Positions 48,398 to 57,019 of a DNA stretch of 64,000 bases are shown piece after piece. This DNA comes from VRUE01 sp036379955 (GTDB lineage: Bacteria > Actinomycetota > Thermoleophilia > Solirubrobacterales > 70-9), in assembly GCA_036379955.1 (NCBI GenBank), contig DASVFR010000007.1, positions 1 through 64,000 on the forward strand. Direction: 5' to 3'. The translations under genes were made by a program, and so were the position numbers. Position 1 is the first letter of the stretch. Every line of letters starts with the position of its first letter. The notes under the pieces are model-generated. The model was not told the origin of the DNA. It did not search any database and worked only from the letters and a program-made list of their open reading frames with translations.

Positions 48398-51300
48398 ATG
48401 CGGGAGATCATCGAGTTCTGGCGGGCGGTGGAGATGTTCAGCCCGCCGGCGATCCCACAGGCCCGCCCGGCGCAGCGGGTGTTCGACATCGCTCCCGGCG
48501 AGCCGCTGCCCTGGCATCCCGAGCACCCGGTTCAAGCCACGCGGCTGACCAAGGGTCAGGCGTGGAGGCACACCGTCTACGTCGGCCTCTACCCGCGGGA
48601 AGCGGTCTTCTCAGCGCTGAAGGACGTCTTTCCTCCCGCACCCGACAGCTACGAGGAGCGTCCCTCGGGCCAGAGCGCCCTGCTGGGTTTCGCGGTAACG
48701 GAGAAAGGCATCCTGCTCGAGGGATCCGCGGTGCTATCGGCCTGCGCCTGGGCGACGGCGCGAGCGCTCGATCCGGGACCGTCGGCCGCCGCCTGGCTCG
48801 ACGGCTTCGCCGACATCGAACGCGGCTTTGCCTCAGGCTTGGAGGAAACGCTTCTCGGCAGGACCGAAGAGCAACGCGAGCCGGTCGTCCTCGACTGGGG
48901 CATCCTCACCGAATGCCGGGAGGGCGCGATCGCGGCTTTGGGCGTGGAGCACGTGCTGCCCATCTCCGGGGTCCGGGTCAGTAGCGAAATCGTTGCGCGG
49001 CGGAGCGCCGGCACGGTCGAGCACGACTTCCTCAACAGCTTCATCGCCGACGACCTGGCCCACGTCGCCGCCGCTGCGGGCGCGGGTGACGTGGGTGCCG
49101 CACTTCGCGATTACCTGCGTCCCACCGCCAAGCTCGACCTCGACGGTCGCATCGATGTGCGGACCCGCCTCGACGAGGTCCGCCGCGCCACCGAACCCGA
49201 GCGGCTGCCCCTCGGACGCTGGCCGGCGGGCCCGGAGCGGTCGTTGGCTTTGGGCCAGCAGCTCGCCGTCGATGAGGCGATCGCGATGCCCCGCGCCGGC
49301 GGCAATCTGTTCGCTGTCAACGGACCGCCCGGTACCGGCAAGACGACGATGCTGCGCGACCTGGTCGCTGCGTTGGTCACCGAACGGGCGGAGCGGCTGG
49401 CGGCGCTGGTCGACCCTGCAGATGCGTTCCTCGACGACCCCGATCGTTGGGAGACGACTCCCTATCGGCGCGTGATCCATCGGCTGCGGCCCGAGCTGAC
49501 CGGGTTCGAGCTGGTCCTGGCGTCCAGCAACAACGGGGCGGTCGAGAACGTCACGCTCGAGATCCCGTCGAGCGAGGCTGTCGACGGCCACTGGCGCGAG
49601 CGGGCGGAGGGCATCGACTACTTCCCGGCCCTGGCCGAGCGGGCGATGAGTGCTGGCCGGTCCTCGGGAGGCGCCTGGGCGCTGGTCGCCGCGCGGCTCG
49701 GCAACAGCAAGAACCGCAAGGACTTCGTCAACGCGGTCTGGTGGACCGAACGACGCAAGGAGGGCGACGAACGTCCGCCGCCGCCCCCGGGTCTGCGCGA
49801 CCTCCTCGCCAACTGGGAGGACAACCCTGAGGGACCGTCTTGGGCTGAGGCCGTGGGGATGTTCAAGCGAGTGCGCGATCGGGTGAGGGCGATCCGGGAG
49901 GACCGCCTCCAGGTCCCCACGGCACTCGACCGGGTTGCCACGCTGGTGTCGGAGCTCGAGGGGGCCCGCGCCGCGGAGCGGGAAGCGGGCAAGAGGATCG
50001 AGGCCTCGCGACCCCGGCACGACGAGCTTGTATCCCTGCAGCGCACGCGCGAGGACGAGCGGCGCCGCCGAATCGAGGCTCGCGAGGAAGAGCTGCGCCG
50101 GCGCCCCTCGGTGATCAGGTTCCGGGCACGGGCCGCCTGGCGCGAGCGCGACGAGGAGCTCTCCGCCGCGATCGCCGCGCTCGACACGACTCTGGACGAG
50201 ATCGGCGAGGAGCTGCGGATGCTGGAGGGTGAGGCGCGGGCACAGGTCGAAGCAGCCGCCGCGCTCGTCGCTGGCGAGAAGGAGCTTGACGAGGCCCGCC
50301 AGGTCCTCACGCGCTACCGGGAGCGGGCCGGGGCACTGCTGCCCGACGACGATTGGCTGGCAGACCGCACGGCGCGTGAGCGGCAGGCGCCGTGGACCGA
50401 CACAGAGTGGAACGAATCCCGCACCGAGCTGTTCCTGGCGGCGCTTGACCTCCACAGGGCATTCCTTGTCCACGCCGCAAAGCCGATGCGCCAAACCCTC
50501 GACGGCGCGATGGACATCCTCTCCGGCAGGGCTCCGGCGGACCTCTCCGCGGATGGGGCGCGAGCCGCCTGGCAGGCGCTCTTCCTGCTCGTCCCTGTGG
50601 CCTCGACGACCTTCGCCTCCGTCGGGCGCCTGTTCGGACGACTCGGCCGCGAGGCGCTCGGCTGGTTGGCGGTCGACGAGGCCGGCCAGGCCACGCCGCA
50701 GAGCGCGGTCGGAGCGCTGTGGCGCTGCCAGCGGGCGGTGATCGTCGGCGACCCCCAGCAGCTGGAGCCGATCACGACGGTCCCATTCAGGGCCGAGCAG
50801 GCGATCCGAGAGCACTACGGCGTCGAGGAAGAGTGGCTGACCGGCCGTACCTCGGTACAGGGCGTCGCCGATCGCCTCAACCGCTTCGGCACGACGCTGT
50901 CGGGGGCAGAGCGCCCGCTCTGGGTCGGTGCGCCCCTGACCGTCCATCGCCGCTGCGACGAGCCGATGTTCGGCCTCTCCAACCAGATCGCCTACGACGG
51001 GCTGATGATCGAGGCCACCGACCCGGCGCTCGGCCGGGACTTCGCCACCCGCCACCCGACCCTTCCACAGAGCAAGTGGATCGATGTCAGCTCAGACGCC
51101 TCGCAAGGAAACTGGATCCCCGCCGAGGGCGAGGAGGTCGACCAGATCCTCGCCCATCTCGACGAGATCGACTTCGACCTCACGCAGGTGATGGCGATCG
51201 GCCCCTTCCGCGACGTCGCCCGCCAGCTCGAGCAGCGCCGCTGGCGACACCGCGGGTTGCGCGCGGGAACGATCCACACCGCCCAGGGCAAGGAGGCCGA

Positions 51301-51502
51301 CATCGTGATCCTCGTGCTCGGCTCAGAACCCGCCCGCGAGGGAGCCCGGGCCTGGGCGGCGAGCAAACCGAATCTGCTGAACGTCGCGGTCAGCCGGGCG
51401 CGGAGGCGGCTGTATGTGATCGGCGACCGGGAGGCGTGGCGGCGTCAGCGGTATTTCGACTTGCTGGCGGATCGGCTGCCGCATGATCGCCAACGCACTT
51501 GA
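48398..51502 (+). CDS. UPF1/Dna2-like superfamily 1 helicase, defence-type
   Basis: About 1,034 residues from the ATG at 48398; the frame extends to a GTG at 48329, but the added residues look unconserved. The opening EIIEFWRAVEMFSPPAIP resembles large helicases of this kind. Walker A GPPGTGKTT at about 308-316, NNGAVENV (Ia), long coiled coil about 500-640 (EREAGKRIEASRPRHDEL ...), DEAG in VDEAGQATPQS (II), VGDPQQLEPI (III), AGTIHTAQGKEADIVILVL (V), NVAVSRARRRLYVIGD (VI). No nuclease domain seen. It ends two bases before the tRNA-derived repeat, consistent with island cargo, possibly antiphage. Confidence 0.8.
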   Translation: MREIIEFWRAVEMFSPPAIPQARPAQRVFDIAPGEPLPWHPEHPVQATRLTKGQAWRHTVYVGLYPREAVFSALKDVFPPAPDSYEERPSGQSALLGFAVTEKGILLEGSAVLSACAWATARALDPGPSAAAWLDGFADIERGFASGLEETLLGRTEEQREPVVLDWGILTECREGAIAALGVEHVLPISGVRVSSEIVARRSAGTVEHDFLNSFIADDLAHVAAAAGAGDVGAALRDYLRPTAKLDLDGRIDVRTRLDEVRRATEPERLPLGRWPAGPERSLALGQQLAVDEAIAMPRAGGNLFAVNGPPGTGKTTMLRDLVAALVTERAERLAALVDPADAFLDDPDRWETTPYRRVIHRLRPELTGFELVLASSNNGAVENVTLEIPSSEAVDGHWRERAEGIDYFPALAERAMSAGRSSGGAWALVAARLGNSKNRKDFVNAVWWTERRKEGDERPPPPPGLRDLLANWEDNPEGPSWAEAVGMFKRVRDRVRAIREDRLQVPTALDRVATLVSELEGARAAEREAGKRIEASRPRHDELVSLQRTREDERRRRIEAREEELRRRPSVIRFRARAAWRERDEELSAAIAALDTTLDEIGEELRMLEGEARAQVEAAAALVAGEKELDEARQVLTRYRERAGALLPDDDWLADRTARERQAPWTDTEWNESRTELFLAALDLHRAFLVHAAKPMRQTLDGAMDILSGRAPADLSADGARAAWQALFLLVPVASTTFASVGRLFGRLGREALGWLAVDEAGQATPQSAVGALWRCQRAVIVGDPQQLEPITTVPFRAEQAIREHYGVEEEWLTGRTSVQGVADRLNRFGTTLSGAERPLWVGAPLTVHRRCDEPMFGLSNQIAYDGLMIEATDPALGRDFATRHPTLPQSKWIDVSSDASQGNWIPAEGEEVDQILAHLDEIDFDLTQVMAIGPFRDVARQLEQRRWRHRGLRAGTIHTAQGKEADIVILVLGSEPAREGARAWAASKPNLLNVAVSRARRRLYVIGDREAWRRQRYFDLLADRLPHDRQRT

Positions 51503-51503
51503 C

Positions 51504-51530
51504 CGTGGGTTCGATTCCCACCCTCGCCAT
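51504..51530 (+). repeat. Direct repeat of tRNA 3' end (right boundary of island)
   Basis: These 27 bp are identical to 43848-43874: T stem and loop, acceptor strand CCTCGCC, discriminator A and the following T. The upstream bases are helicase coding sequence, so this is a partial copy. The two copies in the same orientation, 7.6 kb apart, bound the toxin-antitoxin/helicase island and mark it as an integrated unit or as two successive insertions at one tRNA. Confidence 0.75.
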
Positions 51531-51549
51531 TCTTCGACTCCTGGGATGA

Positions 51550-52617
51550 CTAGGGAAGCGGCGGGATCGGTCCCGCTTCGGCGAGCTTGTCGACGATCGC
51601 GTTGAGGTCGGCGTCGTGGGTTGTGATCAGCTGTTTGGCAGCCGCAGGGAGGGTGACATCGAGGACCTGACTGCTTGCATTGTCCATGGTCACTTCCGAG
51701 GGGAGGTCGACCTGGAGGCGAAAGTAGCGTGGGCCGTGGCCGATGGCCGCCGAGCCAGGGGGTTCGTCGCCTGGAGCGTGGTTGAGGAGCATGTGCGTCC
51801 AGTAGTCGGCGCCGTCAGCCGAGCCGTTGAGCATCGCGCTGATCAGCGGCGGTTCTTCGCCGAGCACGGCCCAGCGGATCTTGCCCCAGCCGCTGATGTC
51901 GCTCTGCCTGTAGCCCGGGACGTAGCGGCCGGTGCCGAGGGAGACCATGAAGAGGTCCTGGGGCGTGAGTTCCGCCGGCGGGTCTTTTGCCCGCCCGAGC
52001 GCTTCGGCGATCGCCGCGATGGAGGGATCGTCGGCGAAGACGCCACCGTCGACGAGGGCTCGGGGTTCCGCTTCCCCTCCCACTTTGACCCCGTGTGAGG
52101 GGAAGTACGTCGGCGCCGCCGAGGTCGCCAGGCCCGCGTCGACGATCGGGTAGTCACGAGAGGGATCTTTGAGCGCCTGCCAGCGCGTGAAGAAGAAGGG
52201 CTCGCGTTTGGTCATGTCGTACGCGGTCACCAGGAGGTCTCGCGTCGCCTGCGAAAGCCGGCTGGGCCCGAGCCGTTCTTCCAGCGACGATTGCAGGCCC
52301 CCGGCCCCGTAGATGGGCCCGAAGATGCCGATCGGGTTGAAGATGGTCCCGAAGTGGCTGCGTTTGAAGATTTTCGGCCCGTCCACGGTGTAGAGGTCGG
52401 GGAGTTTGGTTGCGGGGGGTCCTCCCGGAGCGGTCAGCGCGAGGGAGATCAGGCCCCCGGTGGACGTTCCGGCGAAGAGGTGGAAGTAGTCGGACAGCCG
52501 CGCGGGTGCTTTCACGCGCACCGCAAGTCGTTTCTCCAGCTCGGCAAGCACTTCGGCCGGGATCAGCCCGCGGACGCCGCCCCCGTCGACGCTGAGGATC
52601 CGGAGGGGTTCGCTCAT
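51550..52617 (-). CDS. Patatin-like phospholipase
   Basis: 355 residues. A lipid acyl hydrolase with a Ser-Asp dyad: oxyanion motif DGGGVRG at 11-17, nucleophile Ser52 in GTSTGG, and Asp190 in DGGVFADDP. The order and spacing match bacterial patatins that cut membrane phospholipids. Patatins also serve as effectors in CBASS defence, but no cyclase or sensor gene is beside it. It is divergent from the acyl-CoA ligase gene, so a role in lipid turnover is equally likely. Confidence 0.85.
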   Translation of the reverse strand: MSEPLRILSVDGGGVRGLIPAEVLAELEKRLAVRVKAPARLSDYFHLFAGTSTGGLISLALTAPGGPPATKLPDLYTVDGPKIFKRSHFGTIFNPIGIFGPIYGAGGLQSSLEERLGPSRLSQATRDLLVTAYDMTKREPFFFTRWQALKDPSRDYPIVDAGLATSAAPTYFPSHGVKVGGEAEPRALVDGGVFADDPSIAAIAEALGRAKDPPAELTPQDLFMVSLGTGRYVPGYRQSDISGWGKIRWAVLGEEPPLISAMLNGSADGADYWTHMLLNHAPGDEPPGSAAIGHGPRYFRLQVDLPSEVTMDNASSQVLDVTLPAAAKQLITTHDADLNAIVDKLAEAGPIPPLP

Positions 52618-52715
52618 CGAACAAGGAACCTAGAGCAGTTGAGGGGCTGCAGTCAACGTTTTGCGGCAAGAGCGACCGACTTGCACCGCCGCCGAGGCCC
52701 ATACCATCGCTCACG

Positions 52716-54287
52716 ATGCTGATCGAAGGCCGCAAGCTCGACGATCTTGCCGCGCCCCTTCACGACCTGCTGCGGGTCGGGCGCGAGGCCCGACCCGAGG
52801 AGACGGCGATGGTCTCCGCCGAGCGCTCGGTCTCCTGGCGCGAGCTGGAGGAGCGCAGCTCAGGGCTCGCCCGCGCCTACCTCGACCTCGGCCTCGAGCG
52901 CGGCGACCGGGTCGCATCGTTGATGCCGAACCGGATCGCGCTGGTCGTCCACTACCTCGCCTGCTTCAAGGCCGGCCTCGTGGTCACGCCGCTCAACTAC
53001 CGCTACACGCACCGTGAGATCGACCACGCGCTCACGGTCAGCGGAGCCAAGGCACTGCTCGCCCACGGCGAGCGCGGTGAGGACCTCGCTGCCAGCGAGC
53101 TGGTCGCCAAGCTGCCCCTGGGCACGATCTCCTACGACGAGGCCGGGTTCGAGGCTGGCCATCGCTTCGAGGACCTGGTTGAGACCGCCCCCGGCGAGGA
53201 GACCCTGCCCGCCTCTGAGCTTGCCGATCCCGCCGCGATCTTCTTCACCTCCGGCAGCACCGGTCCCGCCAAGGGGGTCACCCACTCGCACGAGACGCTG
53301 CGCTGGATGATGGCCAGTGCGATCGCCGCCTTCGAGCTCACCGAGGAGGATGCCTTCCTGCCCGGCTCCTCGATGTCCCACATCGGCTCCTTCCTCTGGG
53401 CGCTCAGCGCCCTCTCGGTCGGCGCCCGCGTGATCGTCGCCCGCACCTTCGACGCGCACGAGATGCTGCCGTTGCTGCGCGAGCACCAGCCGACCGTGCT
53501 GGCGATGATCCCCGCGGCGCTGGCGGCGCTGATCCGCGACCACGACGTCAGCCACGACGACTTCGCCTCGCTGCGCGTCTGCCGCGCCGGCGCCGACAGC
53601 GTCTCGACCGAGCTGCTGAGTGAGTTCGCCGCCCTCGCCGGCTTTCCGATCGACGAGGGCTACGGGATGACCGAGGTCGGCATCGCCACGCTCAACCCGC
53701 CCGCCGGCCCGATCAAGCAGGGCTCGATCGGCCCCCCGGTCGGCGGCTTCGCGATCTCGTTGCGCGATGAGGATGGCGCCCAGGTCGAAGAGCCCGAAAC
53801 CGTCGGCCGCGTCTGGATCAGGACCCGCAGTCGCATGGTCGGCTACTGGGAGGCGCCCGAGGCGACCGCTGAGATCCTCCGCGAGGGCTGGCTCGATTCC
53901 GGCGACCTCGCCCGCGCCGACGAGGACGGCTACCTCTGGTTCTTCGGCCGCAAGAAGCAGGTGATCGTCCACGACGGCTCCAACATCAGCCCGCTCGAGG
54001 TCGAGGGGGCGCTGGTCGACCACCCCGCCGTCGACTTGGCCGGCGTCGTCGGCGTCCATGACGCGGTCCACGGCGAGAACGTGCGCGCCTACGTCACCAT
54101 GCGTCCGGAGGCCGAGTGTCCCTCCAGCGCCGACCTGATCGTCCACTGCCGCGAGCAGGTGGGCTACAAGGCGCCCGAGGAGGTCGTCGTCCTCGACGAG
54201 ATGCCGCTCAACCCGACCGGCAAGATCGACCGCGTCGGCCTCAAGAGGATGGCCGAGGAGCACCTGCACCCGCACGGGTTGGACTGA
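52716..54287 (+). CDS. Acyl-CoA synthetase (AMP-dependent ligase)
   Basis: 523 residues. Activates a carboxylic acid as acyl-AMP and transfers it to CoA. The ANL signature motifs are present: P-loop FFTSGSTGPAKGVTHSH at about 177-193, EGYGMTEVG, DSGDLARADEDGYLWFFGRKKQ, and the catalytic Lys in NPTGKIDR near residue 510. It matches long/medium-chain fatty-acid ligases in size. Neighbours on both sides (patatin, FAH hydrolase) point to fatty-acid or aromatic-acid breakdown. Substrate cannot be told. Confidence 0.85.
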   Translation: MLIEGRKLDDLAAPLHDLLRVGREARPEETAMVSAERSVSWRELEERSSGLARAYLDLGLERGDRVASLMPNRIALVVHYLACFKAGLVVTPLNYRYTHREIDHALTVSGAKALLAHGERGEDLAASELVAKLPLGTISYDEAGFEAGHRFEDLVETAPGEETLPASELADPAAIFFTSGSTGPAKGVTHSHETLRWMMASAIAAFELTEEDAFLPGSSMSHIGSFLWALSALSVGARVIVARTFDAHEMLPLLREHQPTVLAMIPAALAALIRDHDVSHDDFASLRVCRAGADSVSTELLSEFAALAGFPIDEGYGMTEVGIATLNPPAGPIKQGSIGPPVGGFAISLRDEDGAQVEEPETVGRVWIRTRSRMVGYWEAPEATAEILREGWLDSGDLARADEDGYLWFFGRKKQVIVHDGSNISPLEVEGALVDHPAVDLAGVVGVHDAVHGENVRAYVTMRPEAECPSSADLIVHCREQVGYKAPEEVVVLDEMPLNPTGKIDRVGLKRMAEEHLHPHGLD

Positions 54288-54302
54288 GGCCCCCCCGAAG
54301 GC

Positions 54303-54770
54303 CTACGCCGGCGCGCCCCCGAACCGTCGCCGCAGTCGCGCGTGGCGATGGCGGAAGAACCAGGCGATGACGGAACGCAGGGGCCGGCCCGGCAGCCCGA
54401 GTCGCGGTTCCCAGTGCACCCGGTCCGTGACCGTGCAGCCGCCCTCGCCGTCCGGCTCGACCGTGCGCTCGTGTTCCCAGAGGCGCTGGCTCAGCATCGT
54501 CGAGCGCTCGAGGAAGCCGCGGCCCGGCTCCAGCCGCACCAGCACCAAGTCGTCGTAGTCGAAGGGGAGGAGGCCGAAGAGGAGGATCCAGCTACGCCCG
54601 ATCCGCTCGCCGAGGACGACGCTCTCGAGGTCGAGGCTCTCCACTCCCGCCGGGATCGTCATCCGCAGCCAGGGCCGCAACTCGTCGTTGATGCCCGCCG
54701 GAGTGGTTACCCGCGCCCAGACCTCGTCCGGGTCCGCATCGAGGCACGAGGTGACGACGATCTCGGTCAC
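54303..54770 (-). CDS. SRPBCC-family protein
   Basis: 155 residues. The START/Bet v1-like SRPBCC fold is suggested by TEIVVTSCLDADPDEVWARVTTPAGINDELRPWLRM at the start and DLESVVLGERIGRSWILLFGLLPFDYDDLVLVRLEPGRGFLE in the middle. These proteins bind hydrophobic ligands in a central cavity. It overlaps the upstream FAH gene by 4 bp (ATGA), so the two are translated together. The tail (RHRHARLRRRFGG) is basic. Confidence 0.65.
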   Translation of the reverse strand: MTEIVVTSCLDADPDEVWARVTTPAGINDELRPWLRMTIPAGVESLDLESVVLGERIGRSWILLFGLLPFDYDDLVLVRLEPGRGFLERSTMLSQRLWEHERTVEPDGEGGCTVTDRVHWEPRLGLPGRPLRSVIAWFFRHRHARLRRRFGGAPA

Positions 54771-55642
54771 GGCGCCGTTGGGGCCAGATAGCCCTCGGGC
54801 TCCTCGACGACGGTGTTGACCAGCTCGCCGATCCGCTCGATCTCGACCCGCACGGTCTGGCCGATGTGGAGGATGTTCTCGCGCACCGGCTTGCGGCCGA
54901 GCCCGACGCCGGCGGGTGTGCCGGTCGCAATCACGTCGCCGGGCTCCAGCGTGAAGGCTTCGGAGAGGTGGGAGACCTGCTGGAAGCAGTCGAAGACCAT
55001 CTCGGCGGTGCTCGCGTCCTGGCGCAGGTCGTCGTCGACCCAGCAGCGGATGCGCAGGTCCTGCGGATCGCCCACCTCCTCGGGCGTCACCAGCCAGGGC
55101 CCGAGCGGGCCGTGCGTGTCGAAGGACTTGCCCAGCGTCATCGTCCGCGCCCGTCCCTGCCAGTCGCGCACGCTGAGGTCGTTGGCGCAGGTGTAGCCGG
55201 CGATCGCCTCGTGCGCGCGCTCGACCGGGACGTGGCGGCAGCGCTTGCCGATCACGACCGCCAGCTCCGCCTCGTAGTCGAGGAAGGTCGAGACCCTCGG
55301 CATGTGCACGTCGGCGCCGGGCCCGACCACGCAGGTCACCTGCTTGTTGAAGAAGACCGGCACCTCCGGCGCCTCCATTCCCATCTCGGCGATGTGGTCG
55401 GCGTAGTTGAGCGCGGTCGCCAGGTACTTGCGTGGCACGGCCGGCGCCAGCAGCCGCGCGCCGGCAGCCGGTAGCCGCGGCGCGTCCGCGGCGAGCCCCT
55501 CCAGCCCGCTCCGCCCGAGGACGTCGAGCGCCAGCGCCGGTTCCTGCGGAGCGTCGATCCCGGAGAGGTCGACGACCTCGTCGCCGTCGACGAGCCCCAA
55601 GGCTGGAACGCCGGCCTCGGTCTCGAATCGGCAGATCTTCAT
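54767..55642 (-). CDS. Fumarylacetoacetate hydrolase-family protein
   Basis: About 291 residues from the ATG at 55642. Catalyses C-C bond hydrolysis or decarboxylation of acylpyruvate-like acids. Family motifs: metal ligands in NYADHIAEMG, FLDYEAELAVVIGKRCRHV, TCANDLSVRDWQGRARTMTLGKSFDTHGPLGPWLVT, TGTPAGVGLGRKP. It is followed directly by an SRPBCC gene with a 4-bp overlap. The upstream intergenic region carries a 51-bp palindrome (55665-55715). Confidence 0.85.
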   Translation of the reverse strand: MKICRFETEAGVPALGLVDGDEVVDLSGIDAPQEPALALDVLGRSGLEGLAADAPRLPAAGARLLAPAVPRKYLATALNYADHIAEMGMEAPEVPVFFNKQVTCVVGPGADVHMPRVSTFLDYEAELAVVIGKRCRHVPVERAHEAIAGYTCANDLSVRDWQGRARTMTLGKSFDTHGPLGPWLVTPEEVGDPQDLRIRCWVDDDLRQDASTAEMVFDCFQQVSHLSEAFTLEPGDVIATGTPAGVGLGRKPVRENILHIGQTVRVEIERIGELVNTVVEEPEGYLAPTAP

Positions 55643-55664
55643 CGGCCGCGGACTCTGGCAGATT

Positions 55665-55715
55665 CGCTGACTTCGTCTTTCGTTCCGCATAACGGAACGA
55701 AGTGCGAAGTCAGCG
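55665..55715. promoter_or_regulatory. 51-bp nested palindrome between divergent genes
   Basis: CGCTGACTTCG (55665-55675) pairs with CGAAGTCAGCG (55705-55715), and inside it TTCGTTCCG (55679-55687) pairs with CGGAACGAA (55693-55701) around a CATAA loop. Only the 3-bp internal TCT/GTG fails to pair. It lies between the FAH gene (minus) and a methyltransferase gene (plus). It may be a double operator or a cruciform; its identity is unknown. Confidence 0.6.
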
Positions 55716-55775
55716 ATGGGTGGTGCCCGCTTAGACTGGGCTGCCCCGGAGTTACCCAGCCGACTGGAGGATGCA

Positions 55776-56624
55776 ATGAGCCCCGACCTCGATGCCTACC
55801 GCGAGCAGAGCCTGCAGACCTGGGGCGAGATGGCCCGCGGCTGGGAGGAGCACAACGAGTGGATGACCGACTCGACGAGCGCAGTCAACGAGTGGATCGT
55901 CGCTCGGGCCGCTCCCCAGGCGGGACAGACGATCCTCGACGTCGCCGCCGGCCCGGGCGACCTCGGCTTCAGGGTCGCCGAGCAGGTTGGTCCGGAGGGC
56001 ACGGTGCTCTCGACCGACTTCGCCCCCGAGATGGTCGAGGCGGCGCGGCGCATCGCGGCCTCGCGCGGCCTCGGCAACGTCGAGTTCAAGGTGCTCAACG
56101 CCGAGCGCATGGACCTCGACGACGACAGCGTCGACGGGGTCGTCTGCCGCTGGGGCTACATGCTTATGGCCGATCCGGCCGCGGCGCTGCGCGAGACCAG
56201 GCGCGTGCTGCGCGACGGCGGGCCCCTGGCCCTCGCCGTGTGGGCGGCTCCCGATCGCAACCCGTGGGCGGCGCTGCCGGCGATGACGCTGGTCCAGCTC
56301 GGTCACGTGCCGCCGCCCGAGCCGGGGGCGCCGGGGATCTTCGCGATGGCCGATCCGGAGCTGATTCGTTCGCTGGTAGCCGGGGCCGGCTTCGTCGAGC
56401 CCGAGATCGAGGAGATCGCCTTCGAGTTTCTCTATGACGACTTCGACGAGGTTTGGGCGGTTCTAATCGAGATTGCCGGGCCGATCGCCCGCGTGCTCAA
56501 CTCGCTCCCGGACGACGAGCGCCAGGCGGCGCGCGACGCGATCGAAGCGGCCGTCGCACCCTTCCGCGCCGAGGACGGCTCCTACTCGATGCCCGCGCTC
56601 TGCTGGGGCGCGGTCGCCCGCTGA
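55776..56624 (+). CDS. Class I SAM-dependent methyltransferase
   Basis: About 282 residues from the ATG at 55776, preceded by GGAGGATGCA. A class I (Rossmann) methyltransferase: motif I ILDVAAGPGDLGFRVAEQVG, then VLSTDFAPEMVEAARRIAA, NVEFKVLNAERMDLDDDSVDGVVCRWGYMLM, then VLRDGGPLALAVWA. The substrate is not visible; small-molecule methyltransferases of the UbiE type look alike. It is divergent from the FAH gene and convergent with the arsenic operon. Confidence 0.8.
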   Translation: MSPDLDAYREQSLQTWGEMARGWEEHNEWMTDSTSAVNEWIVARAAPQAGQTILDVAAGPGDLGFRVAEQVGPEGTVLSTDFAPEMVEAARRIAASRGLGNVEFKVLNAERMDLDDDSVDGVVCRWGYMLMADPAAALRETRRVLRDGGPLALAVWAAPDRNPWAALPAMTLVQLGHVPPPEPGAPGIFAMADPELIRSLVAGAGFVEPEIEEIAFEFLYDDFDEVWAVLIEIAGPIARVLNSLPDDERQAARDAIEAAVAPFRAEDGSYSMPALCWGAVAR

Positions 56625-56626
56625 CC

Positions 56627-57019
56627 TCAGTCGTCGAGCTCGGCGATCAGCTCGGCGACCCGGCGCTCGATCTCGTCGCGGGTGGCGCGGACCTCGTCCA
56701 GCGGGCGTCCCTTGGGGTCCTCGAGCTCCCAGTCGAGGTAGCGGGTGCCGGGCACGTGGGGACACTCGTCGCCGCAGCCCATCGTCACCACCAGGTCGGC
56801 CCACTCGGCGTCCTCGGCGGTGAGCTTGTGCGGAACGCGCTTCGAGAGGTCGATGCCGAGCTCGTCCATGACCTCGACCACCTCGGAGTGCACCCGCTCG
56901 CCCGGCGTCGTCCCAGCCGAGCGCGCCTGGTGGCGACCGGCTGCCTCGCGCGAGAAGAGCGCCGCGCTCATCTGCGAGCGCCCGGCGTTGTGCAGGCAGA
57001 CGAAAAGGACCCGTGCCAT
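56627..57019 (-). CDS. arsC: Thioredoxin-coupled arsenate reductase
   Basis: 130 residues. Reduces arsenate to arsenite. The low-molecular-weight phosphatase-type site CLHNAGRS (Cys8 to Arg14) is followed by Cys82 and Cys86 in MGCGDECPHVP, matching the three-cysteine relay of thioredoxin-type ArsC. Also VLFV..LHNAGRSQMSAA and SAGTTPGERVHSEVVEVMDELGIDLS are typical. It is the last gene of arsR-aqp-arsC, overlapping the aquaporin gene by one base at 57019. Confidence 0.9.
   Translation of the reverse strand: MARVLFVCLHNAGRSQMSAALFSREAAGRHQARSAGTTPGERVHSEVVEVMDELGIDLSKRVPHKLTAEDAEWADLVVTMGCGDECPHVPGTRYLDWELEDPKGRPLDEVRATRDEIERRVAELIAELDD

Noticed and set aside
51550..52617. CBASS effector (patatin)
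   Set aside because: No nucleotide cyclase or sensor gene is adjacent and the neighbours are lipid-metabolism genes, so a defence role is not supported.
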